Assembly: GCA_017617545.1 (NCBI GenBank)
Contig: JAFZVZ010000018.1
Coordinates: 52,299 to 116,298, forward strand
Length of the DNA stretch: 64,000 bases
From: Lachnospiraceae bacterium
Lineage (GTDB): Bacteria; Bacillota; Clostridia; Lachnospirales; Lachnospiraceae
Direction of reading: 5' to 3'
Position numbers and translations under genes: made by a program. Numbering within the stretch: position 1 is the first letter of the stretch; each line of letters starts with the position of its first letter. The notes beneath the pieces were generated by a model. That model did not search any database. It was given only the letters and a program-made list of their open reading frames with translations, and was not told the DNA's origin. This document shows positions 52,825-60,980 of this stretch, one piece after another.

Positions 52825-55740
52825 ATGTTAAAAGTAGTAAAAACGGAAAATGGCCTTGTGCGCGGCCTGCCGGGCAACAACACCCGCGTCAGCGTGTTCA
52901 AGGGAATTCCTTTCGCAGCACCGCCGGTCGGGGAGAACCGCTGGCGTGCGCCGCAGCCCGCGGCTGACTGGGAGGGCATCCGCGACTGTTTCGAGTTCGG
53001 ACCGATCTCGATGCAGGATACGCCGGGTCTCGGCACGGACATCTACTGCCGTGAGTGGCACGTGGATCCGGAGATCCCGATGGACGAGGACTGCCTGTAC
53101 TTAAACGTGTGGACGAACGCGAAGGACGACACAGCGAACCTGCCGGTGTACGTTTGGTTCTTCGGCGGCGGTTTCCAGTGGGGTTATCCGCCGGAGATGG
53201 AGTTTAACGGGGAAAATATCGCGAAGCGCGACGTGGTGTTCGTAAGCGTGAACTACCGCCTCGGCGCGTTCGGTTTCATCTCGCATCCCGAGATCACGAA
53301 GGAGTCGCCCGAGTCGCCGACCAACTTCGGTAACCTCGACCAGCAGGCAGGTATCAAGTGGGTTATCCGCAACATCAAGGCATTCGGCGGCGACCCGAAG
53401 AATATCACGATCGGCGGCCAGTCCGCAGGCGGCGGCAGCGTTATGAACCAGCTGACGAGCCCGCAGAGCATCGGCCTGTTCCAGAAGGCGATCGTGCACA
53501 GCGGCATGATCCGCAGCCCTTACATGCTGGACGGCTTCATCACCCCGAGAACGATCGAGGCGAATGAGCCCAACGGCGAGGCATTTTTCGAATTCCTGGG
53601 CGTGAAGACGCTCGAGGAGGCGAGAGCGCTCGACGCGATCTACATCCGCGACAAATACGGCGAGTTCGCGAAGGATCACCCGCGTTTCGCGCCGACGATC
53701 GACCACAAGTTTATGGTTGAGGATCCGTACATCCTGTTCCTCAAGGGCGAGCACGCGAACGTTCCGATGATCTCCGGCAACACCGGCGACGAGTTCAAGT
53801 CCTGCATCTTCGCGGACGATGAGGAGGAGTTCATCAAGAAGGCGAAGGACGCGCTCGGCGACAAGTTCGACGAATTCATGACCTTCGACGAGGCGAAGAC
53901 GCGCAACGGCAAGATGTTTGCTTCGATGGACGGTCTGGAGTGCGCGATCAAGGCGGCATTTGCCCACAACGAGGCTCCGAGCTACTACTACAATTTCAAT
54001 CCCGATATTCCCGGCTGGGACAACCCCGGCACGTTCCACTCGGTTGACCTGTGGTTCTTCTTCGAGACACTGGCAGCCTGCTGGAGACCGTTCAAGGGAT
54101 ACCACTTCGACCTTGCGCGCCAGATGTGCAACTATCTGACGAACTTCATCAAGAACGGCGACCCGAACGGCAAGGATGCCGACGGCACCGACATGCCTGT
54201 GTGGAGACCGTACGGAACGGGTGCGCACTGCGGTATGAACTTCCTCTCGGAAGGCTGCGTGCCGAGCTTCGAGAACAAGCCGTTCAATGATTTCATGATC
54301 GGTGTTCTCACGGATCAGACGATCCCGGAGCGCAAGCAGGCGTACAACCCGTACCTGCCGAACTGGGAGTACATCCCGGACGGTGAGCCGTACGTGTTCG
54401 GCGACCGTGTCTATGTGTACGGTTCGCACGACCAGTTCAACGGCTATGTGTTCTGCCAGGGCGACTATGTATGCTGGTCCGCTCCGATCAACAATCTGGG
54501 CGACTGGAGATACGAGGGCGTCACATACAAGAAGACGCAGGATCCGGTCAACTCGCGCGGCAACATGGTTCTGTACGCGCCCGACGTGACCGTAGGTCCC
54601 GACGGCCGCTACTACCTGTATTACGTGCTTGACAAGGTCGGCATCGTCTCCGTCGCCGTGTGCGACACGCCTGCCGGCAAATACGAGTTCTACGGCTACG
54701 TACACTATGCGGACGGCACGAAGCTCGGCGAGCGCGAGGGCGATGAGCCGCAGTTCGACCCGGGCGTGCTGACCGAGGGCGACACGACGTACCTCTTCAC
54801 CGGTTTCTGCGGCAGAGGCGACAAGAGCCGCCACGGCTCGCAGCTGACGGTTCTCGGACCTGACATGCTCACGATCGTGAAGAATCCGCGCATCGTCGTT
54901 CCGGGCTCCTGCTACAGCGAGGGCACCGGTTTTGAGAACCACGCGTTCTTCGAGGCATCGTCGATCCGCAAGTTCGACGGCAAATACTACTTCATCTACT
55001 CGTCCGAGGTGATGCACGAGCTCTGCTACGCGACCTCCGACAGTCCTGAGGGTCCGTTCACGTACGGCGGTGTGATTGTAAGCAACAGCGACTTCCACAT
55101 CGACACGTACAAGGATGCCGAGACGCCCGCTGCGTACGGCGCGAACAACCACGGCAGCCTGATTGAGATCGGCGACAAGAGATACATTTTCTACCATCGC
55201 CAGACGAACGCGACGTGGTACTCCCGCCAGGGTTGCGCAGAGGAAGTCGAGTTCGCCGAGGACGGCTCGATCAAGCAGGTGGAGATCACCTCGTGCGGCC
55301 TCAACGGAGGTCCGCTCCGTGACACAGATGAGATCCCTGCGCACATCGCGTGCAACCTGTTTGACAAGGAGATCACGCAGCCGATGCATTGGCTTGTCGG
55401 TATCGGCAACCAGCCTCGCATCACGCAGGACGGTCGCGACGATGACAAGAACCCTTCGTATGTTGCCAACATTCATGAGGGCACGACGATCGGCTTCAAG
55501 TACATCAACTTCAAGGGCGTCAAGGAGATCGAGCTGACGGTTCGCGGCTACATCCACGACAGCTTCGAGGTTCGCACCGAACTCGGCGGTCCGGTCATCG
55601 GCACCGTCAAGGTGGACTCCTCCGACATTTGGGAGAAGTACCGCGCAGCCTGCCCGATCCCGGACGGCGTTTCGGCGCTGTACCTGACCAAGGTCGGCGG
55701 CGGCAACGGACACCTGCTGAGTGTGAAGTTCATCCACTAA
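52825..55740 (+). CDS. Carboxylesterase-GH43 fusion enzyme
   Basis: 971 residues from ATG 52825 (SD AGGAGGAAG); no signal peptide, so cytoplasmic. Residues 1-500 are a type B carboxylesterase: PVYVWFFGGGFQWG oxyanion region, nucleophile Ser200 in GGQSAGGGS, and His in FHSVDLWFFF. From about 508 a five-bladed GH43-type domain follows: WEYIPDGEPYVFGDRVYVYG with the base Asp, LYAPDVTVGPDGRYYLYY with the pKa-tuning Asp, and FFEASSIRKFDGKYYFIY with the acid Glu. The last 110 residues look like a CBM6-style beta module. Probably removes acyl groups and arabinose or xylose from imported xylan fragments; exact substrates unproven. Confidence 0.9.
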   Translation: MLKVVKTENGLVRGLPGNNTRVSVFKGIPFAAPPVGENRWRAPQPAADWEGIRDCFEFGPISMQDTPGLGTDIYCREWHVDPEIPMDEDCLYLNVWTNAKDDTANLPVYVWFFGGGFQWGYPPEMEFNGENIAKRDVVFVSVNYRLGAFGFISHPEITKESPESPTNFGNLDQQAGIKWVIRNIKAFGGDPKNITIGGQSAGGGSVMNQLTSPQSIGLFQKAIVHSGMIRSPYMLDGFITPRTIEANEPNGEAFFEFLGVKTLEEARALDAIYIRDKYGEFAKDHPRFAPTIDHKFMVEDPYILFLKGEHANVPMISGNTGDEFKSCIFADDEEEFIKKAKDALGDKFDEFMTFDEAKTRNGKMFASMDGLECAIKAAFAHNEAPSYYYNFNPDIPGWDNPGTFHSVDLWFFFETLAACWRPFKGYHFDLARQMCNYLTNFIKNGDPNGKDADGTDMPVWRPYGTGAHCGMNFLSEGCVPSFENKPFNDFMIGVLTDQTIPERKQAYNPYLPNWEYIPDGEPYVFGDRVYVYGSHDQFNGYVFCQGDYVCWSAPINNLGDWRYEGVTYKKTQDPVNSRGNMVLYAPDVTVGPDGRYYLYYVLDKVGIVSVAVCDTPAGKYEFYGYVHYADGTKLGEREGDEPQFDPGVLTEGDTTYLFTGFCGRGDKSRHGSQLTVLGPDMLTIVKNPRIVVPGSCYSEGTGFENHAFFEASSIRKFDGKYYFIYSSEVMHELCYATSDSPEGPFTYGGVIVSNSDFHIDTYKDAETPAAYGANNHGSLIEIGDKRYIFYHRQTNATWYSRQGCAEEVEFAEDGSIKQVEITSCGLNGGPLRDTDEIPAHIACNLFDKEITQPMHWLVGIGNQPRITQDGRDDDKNPSYVANIHEGTTIGFKYINFKGVKEIELTVRGYIHDSFEVRTELGGPVIGTVKVDSSDIWEKYRAACPIPDGVSALYLTKVGGGNGHLLSVKFIH

Positions 55741-55757
55741 CAGTACGATAATCCAAA

Positions 55758-55790
55758 CGTCTCTCCCGTTCGGCGGGAGAGGCGTTTTTT
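55758..55790 (+). terminator. Terminator after the esterase-GH43 gene
   Basis: CTCTCCCG pairs with GCGGGAGAG around TTCG, closed by CG pairs, then TTTTTT. Confidence 0.92.
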
Positions 55791-55822
55791 GTATGTTGTC
55801 CGTCATACAAGAGTAAGTAGGA

Positions 55823-55851
55823 TTGACGCGCCCGCGGATTCATGGTAAAAT
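55823..55851 (+). promoter_or_regulatory. Promoter of the zinc-ribbon/TIR cluster
   Basis: TTGACG at 55823-55828 and TAAAAT at 55846-55851, 17 bases apart. I see no strong terminator until 60449, so the four genes may form one operon. Confidence 0.72.
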
Positions 55852-55893
55852 GATCCGTAACGATCGGGAAGTACGGCAAAGGGGGGGAGAGCG

Positions 55894-57000
55894 ATGCGTT
55901 GTATCAAATGCGGTTGTGAGAATCCGAGTTATGCGGTTGTGTGTGAACAATGCGGTGAGTTCCTGCCGAAGGAAGATCTGACGGGATCGGCGCGGGACGA
56001 GATCACCCTGGAGCCCCTGGGTATGCCGCAGGACGAGGGCATCACTGATTATCCGGGGACAACTGCGGAGGAAAGCATCCCTGATTTTTCGGGGACAACG
56101 ACGGAGGAAAGCGGCCCGAATACCTCGGAAAAGCTGGATAACAGCATCCTGGATCTGCTTGGTGAGAAGAAGATCATTTGCTCGTACTGCTGGACGAAGA
56201 ATAACCGGACGGATACCGTGTGTGTTCAATGCGGGATGCCGCTCGAGTACGTGCCGTATGCGGAGCGGGAGGGCGAATTCGGCAAGGTTCCGAGGCGCAG
56301 GAAGCCGGTGGGGCCGGTGGTTCCGGCGGTAGCGAATCCCATAGCGAGACCGATACCGGAGGGAATGGTCCGCTGTCGCAACTGCTGGGCGGACAATCCG
56401 AAGACAGCGGCGCACTGTGAAAGCTGCGGCTACGAGCTGCGTCCGGCGCAGGCGCGGGCAATCGTGGACGAGGCTTACGAAACACTCAACAAGAAGAAAG
56501 ATGAGAAGATCGTCTGCGTCAATTGCGGCGCGTCGGTTCTGTGGTCATCCATCAGCTGCGATTATTGCGGCAAGCATCCTCGCGTGGTGCAAAGAGACGA
56601 TACATATGATGATGACGGTCCGTCAGCGCTTGAGGATATCGTCAACATAATAATGAAAGTCCGGCCATCGGAACCGCAGGGATACAGAGCATCCGATTGG
56701 GTACTGCATAAGGCACCGGAGGGTCGGCGATGGGTCAACCCATCTACAGCTCGCAAGGTGCGTTGCGCGAAATGTCTGGAGTTGAATGAACCGGGCTCAA
56801 CGGAATGCCGGTTCTGCGGAGCGAAGATAACGCTTGAGGCTATTGCGCAGTCGGAAGGGCGCAAGATCTGCACCTGCGGATACAAGAACCTTCCGAAGGT
56901 GACGGTCTGTCTGATGTGCGGCGGTTTGATCCGCAATGAAGATGCAGTGGAGGATACCGCGGGGAATGCCGCGGAGGAGGCCGCGGAGGAGACCGAGTAA
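55894..57000 (+). CDS. Multi-zinc-ribbon protein 1 (six ribbons)
   Basis: 368 residues, no membrane segment or signal peptide. Six short zinc ribbons, each two C-x2-C (or C-x-C) knuckles: CIKCGCENPSYAVVCEQCG at the N-terminus, CSYCW...CVQCG near 85, CRNCW...CESCG near 160, CVNCG...CDYCG near 210, CAKCL...CRFCG near 290, and CTCGYKN...CLMCG near 330. Linkers are acidic and low complexity. The CxxCW variant recurs in two paralogues downstream. Such ribbons usually serve protein or nucleic acid contacts; no enzyme domain is seen. First gene of the cluster; specific role unknown. Confidence 0.85.
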   Translation: MRCIKCGCENPSYAVVCEQCGEFLPKEDLTGSARDEITLEPLGMPQDEGITDYPGTTAEESIPDFSGTTTEESGPNTSEKLDNSILDLLGEKKIICSYCWTKNNRTDTVCVQCGMPLEYVPYAEREGEFGKVPRRRKPVGPVVPAVANPIARPIPEGMVRCRNCWADNPKTAAHCESCGYELRPAQARAIVDEAYETLNKKKDEKIVCVNCGASVLWSSISCDYCGKHPRVVQRDDTYDDDGPSALEDIVNIIMKVRPSEPQGYRASDWVLHKAPEGRRWVNPSTARKVRCAKCLELNEPGSTECRFCGAKITLEAIAQSEGRKICTCGYKNLPKVTVCLMCGGLIRNEDAVEDTAGNAAEEAAEETE

Positions 57001-57054
57001 GGGGTTGCATTTTCCGTATACTGGTTAAGTATCGAAAAACGAAGGGACAGAGTG

Positions 57055-58386
57055 ATGTCGGACAAAACGTTCAGGGACAATTTGGAAGAGGCGCTTGCAG
57101 CGGGAGAGAGCAAGATCCCCAAGGCGGCCGGCGTTGCGGACGGGATCGGCGGCGCGGGCGGTCTGACGGAAGGCGGGATCGACGTTTTCCTGAGCTATTC
57201 TTCGAAAAATAAAAACGTCGCGGATGCCGTGGTCGCGGAGTTCGAGCAGCACGGGATCCGCTGCTGGTATGCGCCGAGAGATATCGTTCCGGGGCAGGAG
57301 TGGGTGTCGGCGATCCATGACGCGATCACTGCCTGCAGCCTTTTTGTGCTCATTTATACCGACAGCTCCAACGAGTCAAAGCAGGTCGCGAACGAGGTCG
57401 CGCTGGCATTCAACTCGGGGAAGACACTGATCCCGTTCCGGCTGTCCGACGCGGAGATGAGCAGCGAGCTCGAGTACTATCTGACGCGTGTGCACTGGCT
57501 GGACGCGGTGAACCCGCCGCTTAGGCAGAGCATCGAGAACCTCCGGGAGTACTCGGAGAGGATCCTTAAGGGCGAGGTTCCGAGGGAATCGAAGATCCGC
57601 AACGCGAATACGAACGCGAATGCGGCAGCGAGCGGCAGAGAGGGGAAATCCCGGTGGATCTCCCCGGCATTGGCAGTGCTTGCTTTGGCGGCTGTCGTTG
57701 CCGTGATCGTGCTTGTGATCAAGCTGACGGACAAGGGCAACCCGTCCGACGAGGGCGGAGCCACGACAACTCCGGCGACGGCCACCGCCACAGTCACGCC
57801 GGCGGTGACAGAATTTACGCAGGAGACAGCGGATTCGTACTACGAGAAGGGGTATGAACTTCAGATGTCCGGCGCTTACGAGGAGGCGTATGAATATTAT
57901 TACTACAGGGCCTATGAATGGCAGACAAAGGATGAGAAGATCATCGATGCCATGATTGAACTTGCACGGTACTTCTATGAGAAAGGGAATCCGGAGGATA
58001 CACGCAAGGGGATCGATCTCTTCCAACAGGCGTCCAAGTGCGGGAGCGTAACGGCGGACAATTCCCTGGGGGGTTACTACCTGGAACTCGACAGGGAAGC
58101 CAAGAGCGAAGGCAGAAGCCGGGCAACTTTGGACTATAACGGAAACAGGATCTCGGAGGACGTGTATCAAGCCTTTACATATTACGAAAAATCGGCGAAT
58201 AAGGGCGATGCGATCGCCCTGTTCAGCATCGGGCTGATTTACGAGAACGAGGATGACAGCTACACGATAACGCCGGACTATGAAAAGGCTCTGTCGTACT
58301 ATAAGAAGGCGAAACTGGCGGGACATGCAACCGCGGACTGGGCATGCGAGCGGGTGCGTAAGAAAATGCAGGACAATGCCGAGTGA
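57055..58386 (+). CDS. Membrane TIR-domain protein with C-terminal Sel1-like repeats
   Basis: 443 residues; ATG 57055 is taken over the GTG just before it. Residues 42-150 form a TIR domain: IDVFLSYSSKNKNVADAV (box 1), GIRCWYAPRDIVPGQEW (BB loop) and NESKQVANEVALAF with Glu114 at the position of the NADase catalytic Glu. A basic stretch then a membrane helix (about 204-223), a Thr/Pro/Ala-rich linker to 258, and Sel1/TPR-like repeats (YEKGYELQMSGAYEEAYEYY; YEKALSYYKKAKLAGHATAD) to the end. By the positive-inside rule TIR is cytoplasmic and the repeats are outside. It could be a sensor with a TIR effector; NAD cleavage is possible but unproven. Confidence 0.88.
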   Translation: MSDKTFRDNLEEALAAGESKIPKAAGVADGIGGAGGLTEGGIDVFLSYSSKNKNVADAVVAEFEQHGIRCWYAPRDIVPGQEWVSAIHDAITACSLFVLIYTDSSNESKQVANEVALAFNSGKTLIPFRLSDAEMSSELEYYLTRVHWLDAVNPPLRQSIENLREYSERILKGEVPRESKIRNANTNANAAASGREGKSRWISPALAVLALAAVVAVIVLVIKLTDKGNPSDEGGATTTPATATATVTPAVTEFTQETADSYYEKGYELQMSGAYEEAYEYYYYRAYEWQTKDEKIIDAMIELARYFYEKGNPEDTRKGIDLFQQASKCGSVTADNSLGGYYLELDREAKSEGRSRATLDYNGNRISEDVYQAFTYYEKSANKGDAIALFSIGLIYENEDDSYTITPDYEKALSYYKKAKLAGHATADWACERVRKKMQDNAE

Positions 58387-58410
58387 TCGGCATGCAACGG
58401 GGGAAGGGAA

Positions 58411-59310
58411 ATGGTTTGCGAAAAATGCGGCTTGAACAATCCGGATTTTGCGGTCACATGTGAGAAGTGCGGGGCCATTTTGCCCAAGAAGGATCCGGTG
58501 ACCGGGAAGAAGCGGAGCAGTATTCTGGATCCGCTCGGGGAAAAGAAGATCCGCTGTTCCTACTGCTGGAGCGCGAACAAGTACGGCAGCAAAACCTGTG
58601 GGCGATGCGGAATGCCGCTCTCGTATGTGCCTTACCCGGAGAGGGAAGGCGAGGGCGAGGAGTATGTAGAGCGCGAGGAACTGGAGGAGCGCGAGAAGGA
58701 ACGGGCCATCGAGGATCCGTTCGCGGAGGAGAAGACCTCGGCGGACGAGGCGATCGAGGAGATGCTGAATGAGCCGGAGACCAACATTGTCCCCGAGGGT
58801 ATGATCCGGTGTCGGTACTGCTGGAGGGACAACCCGGACACTGCGACATATTGCGAGTACTGCGACAAGAAGCTGGACCGCTCGAAGAAGAAACCCGGGG
58901 ACGAGGAGGATGGGCCGTCGGTATTTTTCGAAACCATCAAGTGTCCCGTGTGCGGCAAGAAAAACGACGCTGCTGAGAGAAAGTGCTTTTACTGCGGCGT
59001 CGACCTCTATGGGGGAGTGATGCCGGAAGATAATGAATTTACCGGCCTTTTCTCCGGGACAGTCGCGGCAATCGCACTCTCGCGGGCGTTGGACATTCGC
59101 GAGGAAGAGCGGAAGCGCAAGGAGGAGCAGGAGAAGATCGAGCGCTCAAAGCACCTTGGATCGGTGAACTACGCCGTGCCGGGAAAGAAGCGCTGCCGTT
59201 CCTGCTGGTATGACAATCCGGCCAGCGCGGAACGATGCGTACAGTGCGGAGCTCCATTAGGGAAAGTCCACACAGTCAAAGGAAAAGGCAAGAACAATAC
59301 AGGCAAATGA
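58411..59310 (+). CDS. Multi-zinc-ribbon protein 2 (five ribbons)
   Basis: 299 residues, soluble. Five ribbons: CEKCGLNNPDFAVTCEKCG, CSYCWSANKYGSKTCGRCG, CRYCWRDNPDTATYCEYC, CPVCGKKNDAAERKCFYCG, and CRSCWYDNPASAERCVQCG at the end, preceded by VNYAVPGKKR. A Glu/Arg-rich segment (about 88-110) and a charged helix (DIREEERKRKEEQEKIERSK) separate them. It is a clear paralogue of the proteins on either side of the cluster and starts 24 bases after the TIR gene. Function unknown; an adaptor for the TIR protein is an inference from position. Confidence 0.85.
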   Translation: MVCEKCGLNNPDFAVTCEKCGAILPKKDPVTGKKRSSILDPLGEKKIRCSYCWSANKYGSKTCGRCGMPLSYVPYPEREGEGEEYVEREELEEREKERAIEDPFAEEKTSADEAIEEMLNEPETNIVPEGMIRCRYCWRDNPDTATYCEYCDKKLDRSKKKPGDEEDGPSVFFETIKCPVCGKKNDAAERKCFYCGVDLYGGVMPEDNEFTGLFSGTVAAIALSRALDIREEERKRKEEQEKIERSKHLGSVNYAVPGKKRCRSCWYDNPASAERCVQCGAPLGKVHTVKGKGKNNTGK

Positions 59311-59357
59311 CGTGTTTATGCGGGATCGTCATTTGACAGAGTTTAAGGGGGAAAATG

Positions 59358-60413
59358 ATGCGTTGCACCAATTGCGGCTGTGACAATCCGGACTACGCTG
59401 TCGTCTGCGAACAATGCGGTGCGTACCTGCCGAAGGAAGAACCGGCCGCGGAGAAGAAGGACAGCATTCTGGATCCGATCAAGGCGAAACTGATCCGATG
59501 CTCGTATTGCTGGGGGCAGAACATGGCGAGTGAAGAGCTGTGCAGATTTTGCGGCATGCCGCTTTGCTACGTGCCGTACCCGGAGGAAGAGGGAATGTAC
59601 GGCGATGTTCCGGAGCGTCCGATCCCGACCGTCGTGGAGACCGAGGATCCGAGCGCGCCGCCTGTGCCGGAAGGCATGGTCCGCTGCCGGAACTGCTGGA
59701 AGGACAACCTGGAAGGAGCGACAACATGTGAGTATTGCGGGTATCATCTGGTGAGTTCGCGCAACGGGGACAATCACTATACGAAACTCCGGATGACCCG
59801 AAACCAGACGAACTATAAGCCGCCGGGCGGGGACAATGTCTATGCGTACAGGGAACCGACAGCGGGGGAAAAGATTGGCGAAGCCATTTCACTCATGTGG
59901 CGGGAACGCAGTTTGAATTATAAGGAGTTGAAGCGGCAGGAAGAGGAAGAACAGCGCAGGATCATGCGCTCGAAGATCGGCAGCAAGGTGAACTACTCGG
60001 TTCCCGGAACGAAGCGCTGCAGGTCGTGCTGGTTTGACAATCCACCCGATGCGGTCATATGTGAACAATGCGGAAGCAAGCTTGGCAACGTCAGCACGGA
60101 CGGCGCCGTGCGTGTGCGGACAGGCGCGGGAAGAACCATGGGCTATGACGCGAGCGGTCGAAGGATCTGTACCTGCGGGTATATCAATCTTCCGAGGGTT
60201 ACGATCTGCCTGAAATGCAATGGCGTAATCGTGTCGGACGACGAGCTCGAGGACGAGGGCCCGAGAATCTGCACCTGCGGATACCAAAACCTTCCCGGTG
60301 TGACGATCTGCCTGATGTGCAAAGGTGTTGTGCTGAAGAAATGCGCAAAGTGCGGCTATGAGAGCATGCCGAGTGTCACGATCTGCGCGAACTGCGGCAC
60401 GAGGTTTGAATAG
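59358..60413 (+). CDS. Multi-zinc-ribbon protein 3 (seven ribbons)
   Basis: 351 residues from ATG 59358, which matches the MRC start of protein 1 and is better spaced from AAGGGGG than the ATG three bases before. Ribbons: CTNCGCDNPDYAVVCEQCG, CSYCWGQ...CRFCG, CRNCWKD...CEYCG, CRSCWFDNPPDAVICEQCG, then two CTCGY...CLxC copies and a final CAKCGYES...CANCG that ends the protein. The tandem CTCGYxNLPxVTICLxC unit is repeated within the protein, showing expansion by internal duplication. Soluble, function unknown, last gene before the terminator at 60449. Confidence 0.85.
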   Translation: MRCTNCGCDNPDYAVVCEQCGAYLPKEEPAAEKKDSILDPIKAKLIRCSYCWGQNMASEELCRFCGMPLCYVPYPEEEGMYGDVPERPIPTVVETEDPSAPPVPEGMVRCRNCWKDNLEGATTCEYCGYHLVSSRNGDNHYTKLRMTRNQTNYKPPGGDNVYAYREPTAGEKIGEAISLMWRERSLNYKELKRQEEEEQRRIMRSKIGSKVNYSVPGTKRCRSCWFDNPPDAVICEQCGSKLGNVSTDGAVRVRTGAGRTMGYDASGRRICTCGYINLPRVTICLKCNGVIVSDDELEDEGPRICTCGYQNLPGVTICLMCKGVVLKKCAKCGYESMPSVTICANCGTRFE

Positions 60414-60448
60414 GGTTCATTTTCCGAATGATACGAAAAGGACAACAG

Positions 60449-60480
60449 CAGGTCTGCCGAAATCCGGCGGGCCTGTTTTT
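60449..60480 (+). terminator. Terminator after the zinc-ribbon/TIR cluster
   Basis: CAGGTCTGCCG (60449-60459) pairs with CGGCGGGCCTG (60465-60475) with two G-U pairs, then TTTTT. Confidence 0.9.
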
Positions 60481-60485
60481 GGGTG

Positions 60486-60514
60486 TTGACAGCGGGCGGG
60501 AGGCGTGGTATAGT
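60486..60514 (+). promoter_or_regulatory. Strong promoter of the small structured transcript
   Basis: TTGACA at 60486-60491 and TATAGT at 60509-60514, 17 bases apart, immediately after the cluster terminator. Start of transcription is expected near 60521. Confidence 0.85.
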
Positions 60515-60551
60515 TCCTGTCAGGCGAAACACAAACATTCTCAAATACATA

Positions 60552-60668
60552 AACTACGTTTCGCAAAAGGAGGTGTTGCGAAAACCACTTCGTGCTTTTC
60601 GCAGTTGCCCGGTCGCGCTTCGCGCAACCGACCTCCTTTCGCTTCAACTACGTTTCGCAAAAGGAGGT
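60552..60668 (+). repeat. SD-bearing leader repeat pair with anti-SD arm (same layout as relA leader)
   Basis: A 23-base direct repeat (60552-60574 and 60646-60668) ends in AAAAGGAGGT. Between the copies: hairpin TGCGAAAA (60577-60584) with TTTTCGCA (60596-60603), hairpin CGGT/GCGC (60610-60618) with GCGC/ACCG (60622-60630), then ACCTCCTTT (60631-60639), an exact complement of AAAGGAGGT (60660-60668). The order (SD repeat, hairpin, CCGGT-type hairpin, CCTCCTTTC arm, TTCGCTTC loop with CTAC, SD repeat) matches the relA leader. Confidence 0.9.
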
Positions 60669-60675
60669 AATAAAA

Positions 60676-60741
60676 ATGTACGGCATGAATACTGCGAACA
60701 AGTTGAACAAAACCTTATTACCTCGGGAATCGGAGTCATAA
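60676..60741 (+). CDS. 21-residue peptide frame behind a perfect SD
   Basis: ATG at 60676 lies 7 bases after AAGGAGGT. The frame encodes MYGMNTANKLNKTLLPRES, then ES and a TAA stop. It has its own promoter and a terminator 40 bases past the stop, so it is the only frame of a transcript of about 290 bases. The peptide is hydrophilic, without a membrane segment, and unlike type I toxins. It may be a real microprotein or just the reading frame that senses translation of the leader. Confidence 0.5.
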   Translation: MYGMNTANKLNKTLLPRESES

Positions 60742-60780
60742 CGGAAATCGTCTGTCCATTTTGATACGTTTCACTTAGTC

Positions 60781-60810
60781 CCCGTGGCAGGTTTGTCGCG
60801 GGTATTTTTA
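60781..60810 (+). terminator. Terminator of the small transcript
   Basis: CCCGTGGCA (60781-60789) pairs with TGTCGCGGG (60794-60802) with two wobble pairs, then TATTTTTA. Confidence 0.75.
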
Positions 60811-60839
60811 TGCCCAAAAGGTGACAAGGAGAATCCCGG

Positions 60840-60896
60840 GTCGGTATTACGATTTGATTTGAAAGCACGCTTTCGAAATCAAATCGTGATGCCGAC
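60840..60896. other. Long imperfect palindrome (about 24 pairs)
   Basis: GTCGG, AT, ACGATTTGATTT and AAAG pair in order with CTTT, AAATCAAATCGT, AT and CCGAC across a CACG loop, with small mismatches. Far longer than needed for termination and without a T tract. It could be a structured RNA, a cruciform or a protein-binding site. Confidence 0.8.
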
Positions 60897-60900
60897 AAAG

Positions 60901-60922
60901 GGCGGCGACGAAAGTCACCGCC
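60901..60922. other. Hairpin with GAAA tetraloop
   Basis: GGCGG-C-GAC (60901-60909), GAAA loop, GTC-A-CCGCC (60914-60922); one C-A mismatch. It directly follows the long palindrome and no T tract follows it. Confidence 0.7.
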
Positions 60923-60933
60923 CCGTTACATGA

Positions 60934-60980
60934 GCAAAAAAGCGATGTCCCTGTGAGTTTTTTCAAGATCGCTTTTTTGC
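60934..60980. terminator. Bidirectional terminator-like hairpin before the ABC-class ATPase gene
   Basis: GCAAAAAAGCGAT (60934-60946) is an exact complement of ATCGCTTTTTTGC (60968-60980). A and T tracts within the stem make it plausible in both directions. The rest of 60981-61026 holds no recognised signal. Confidence 0.65.
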
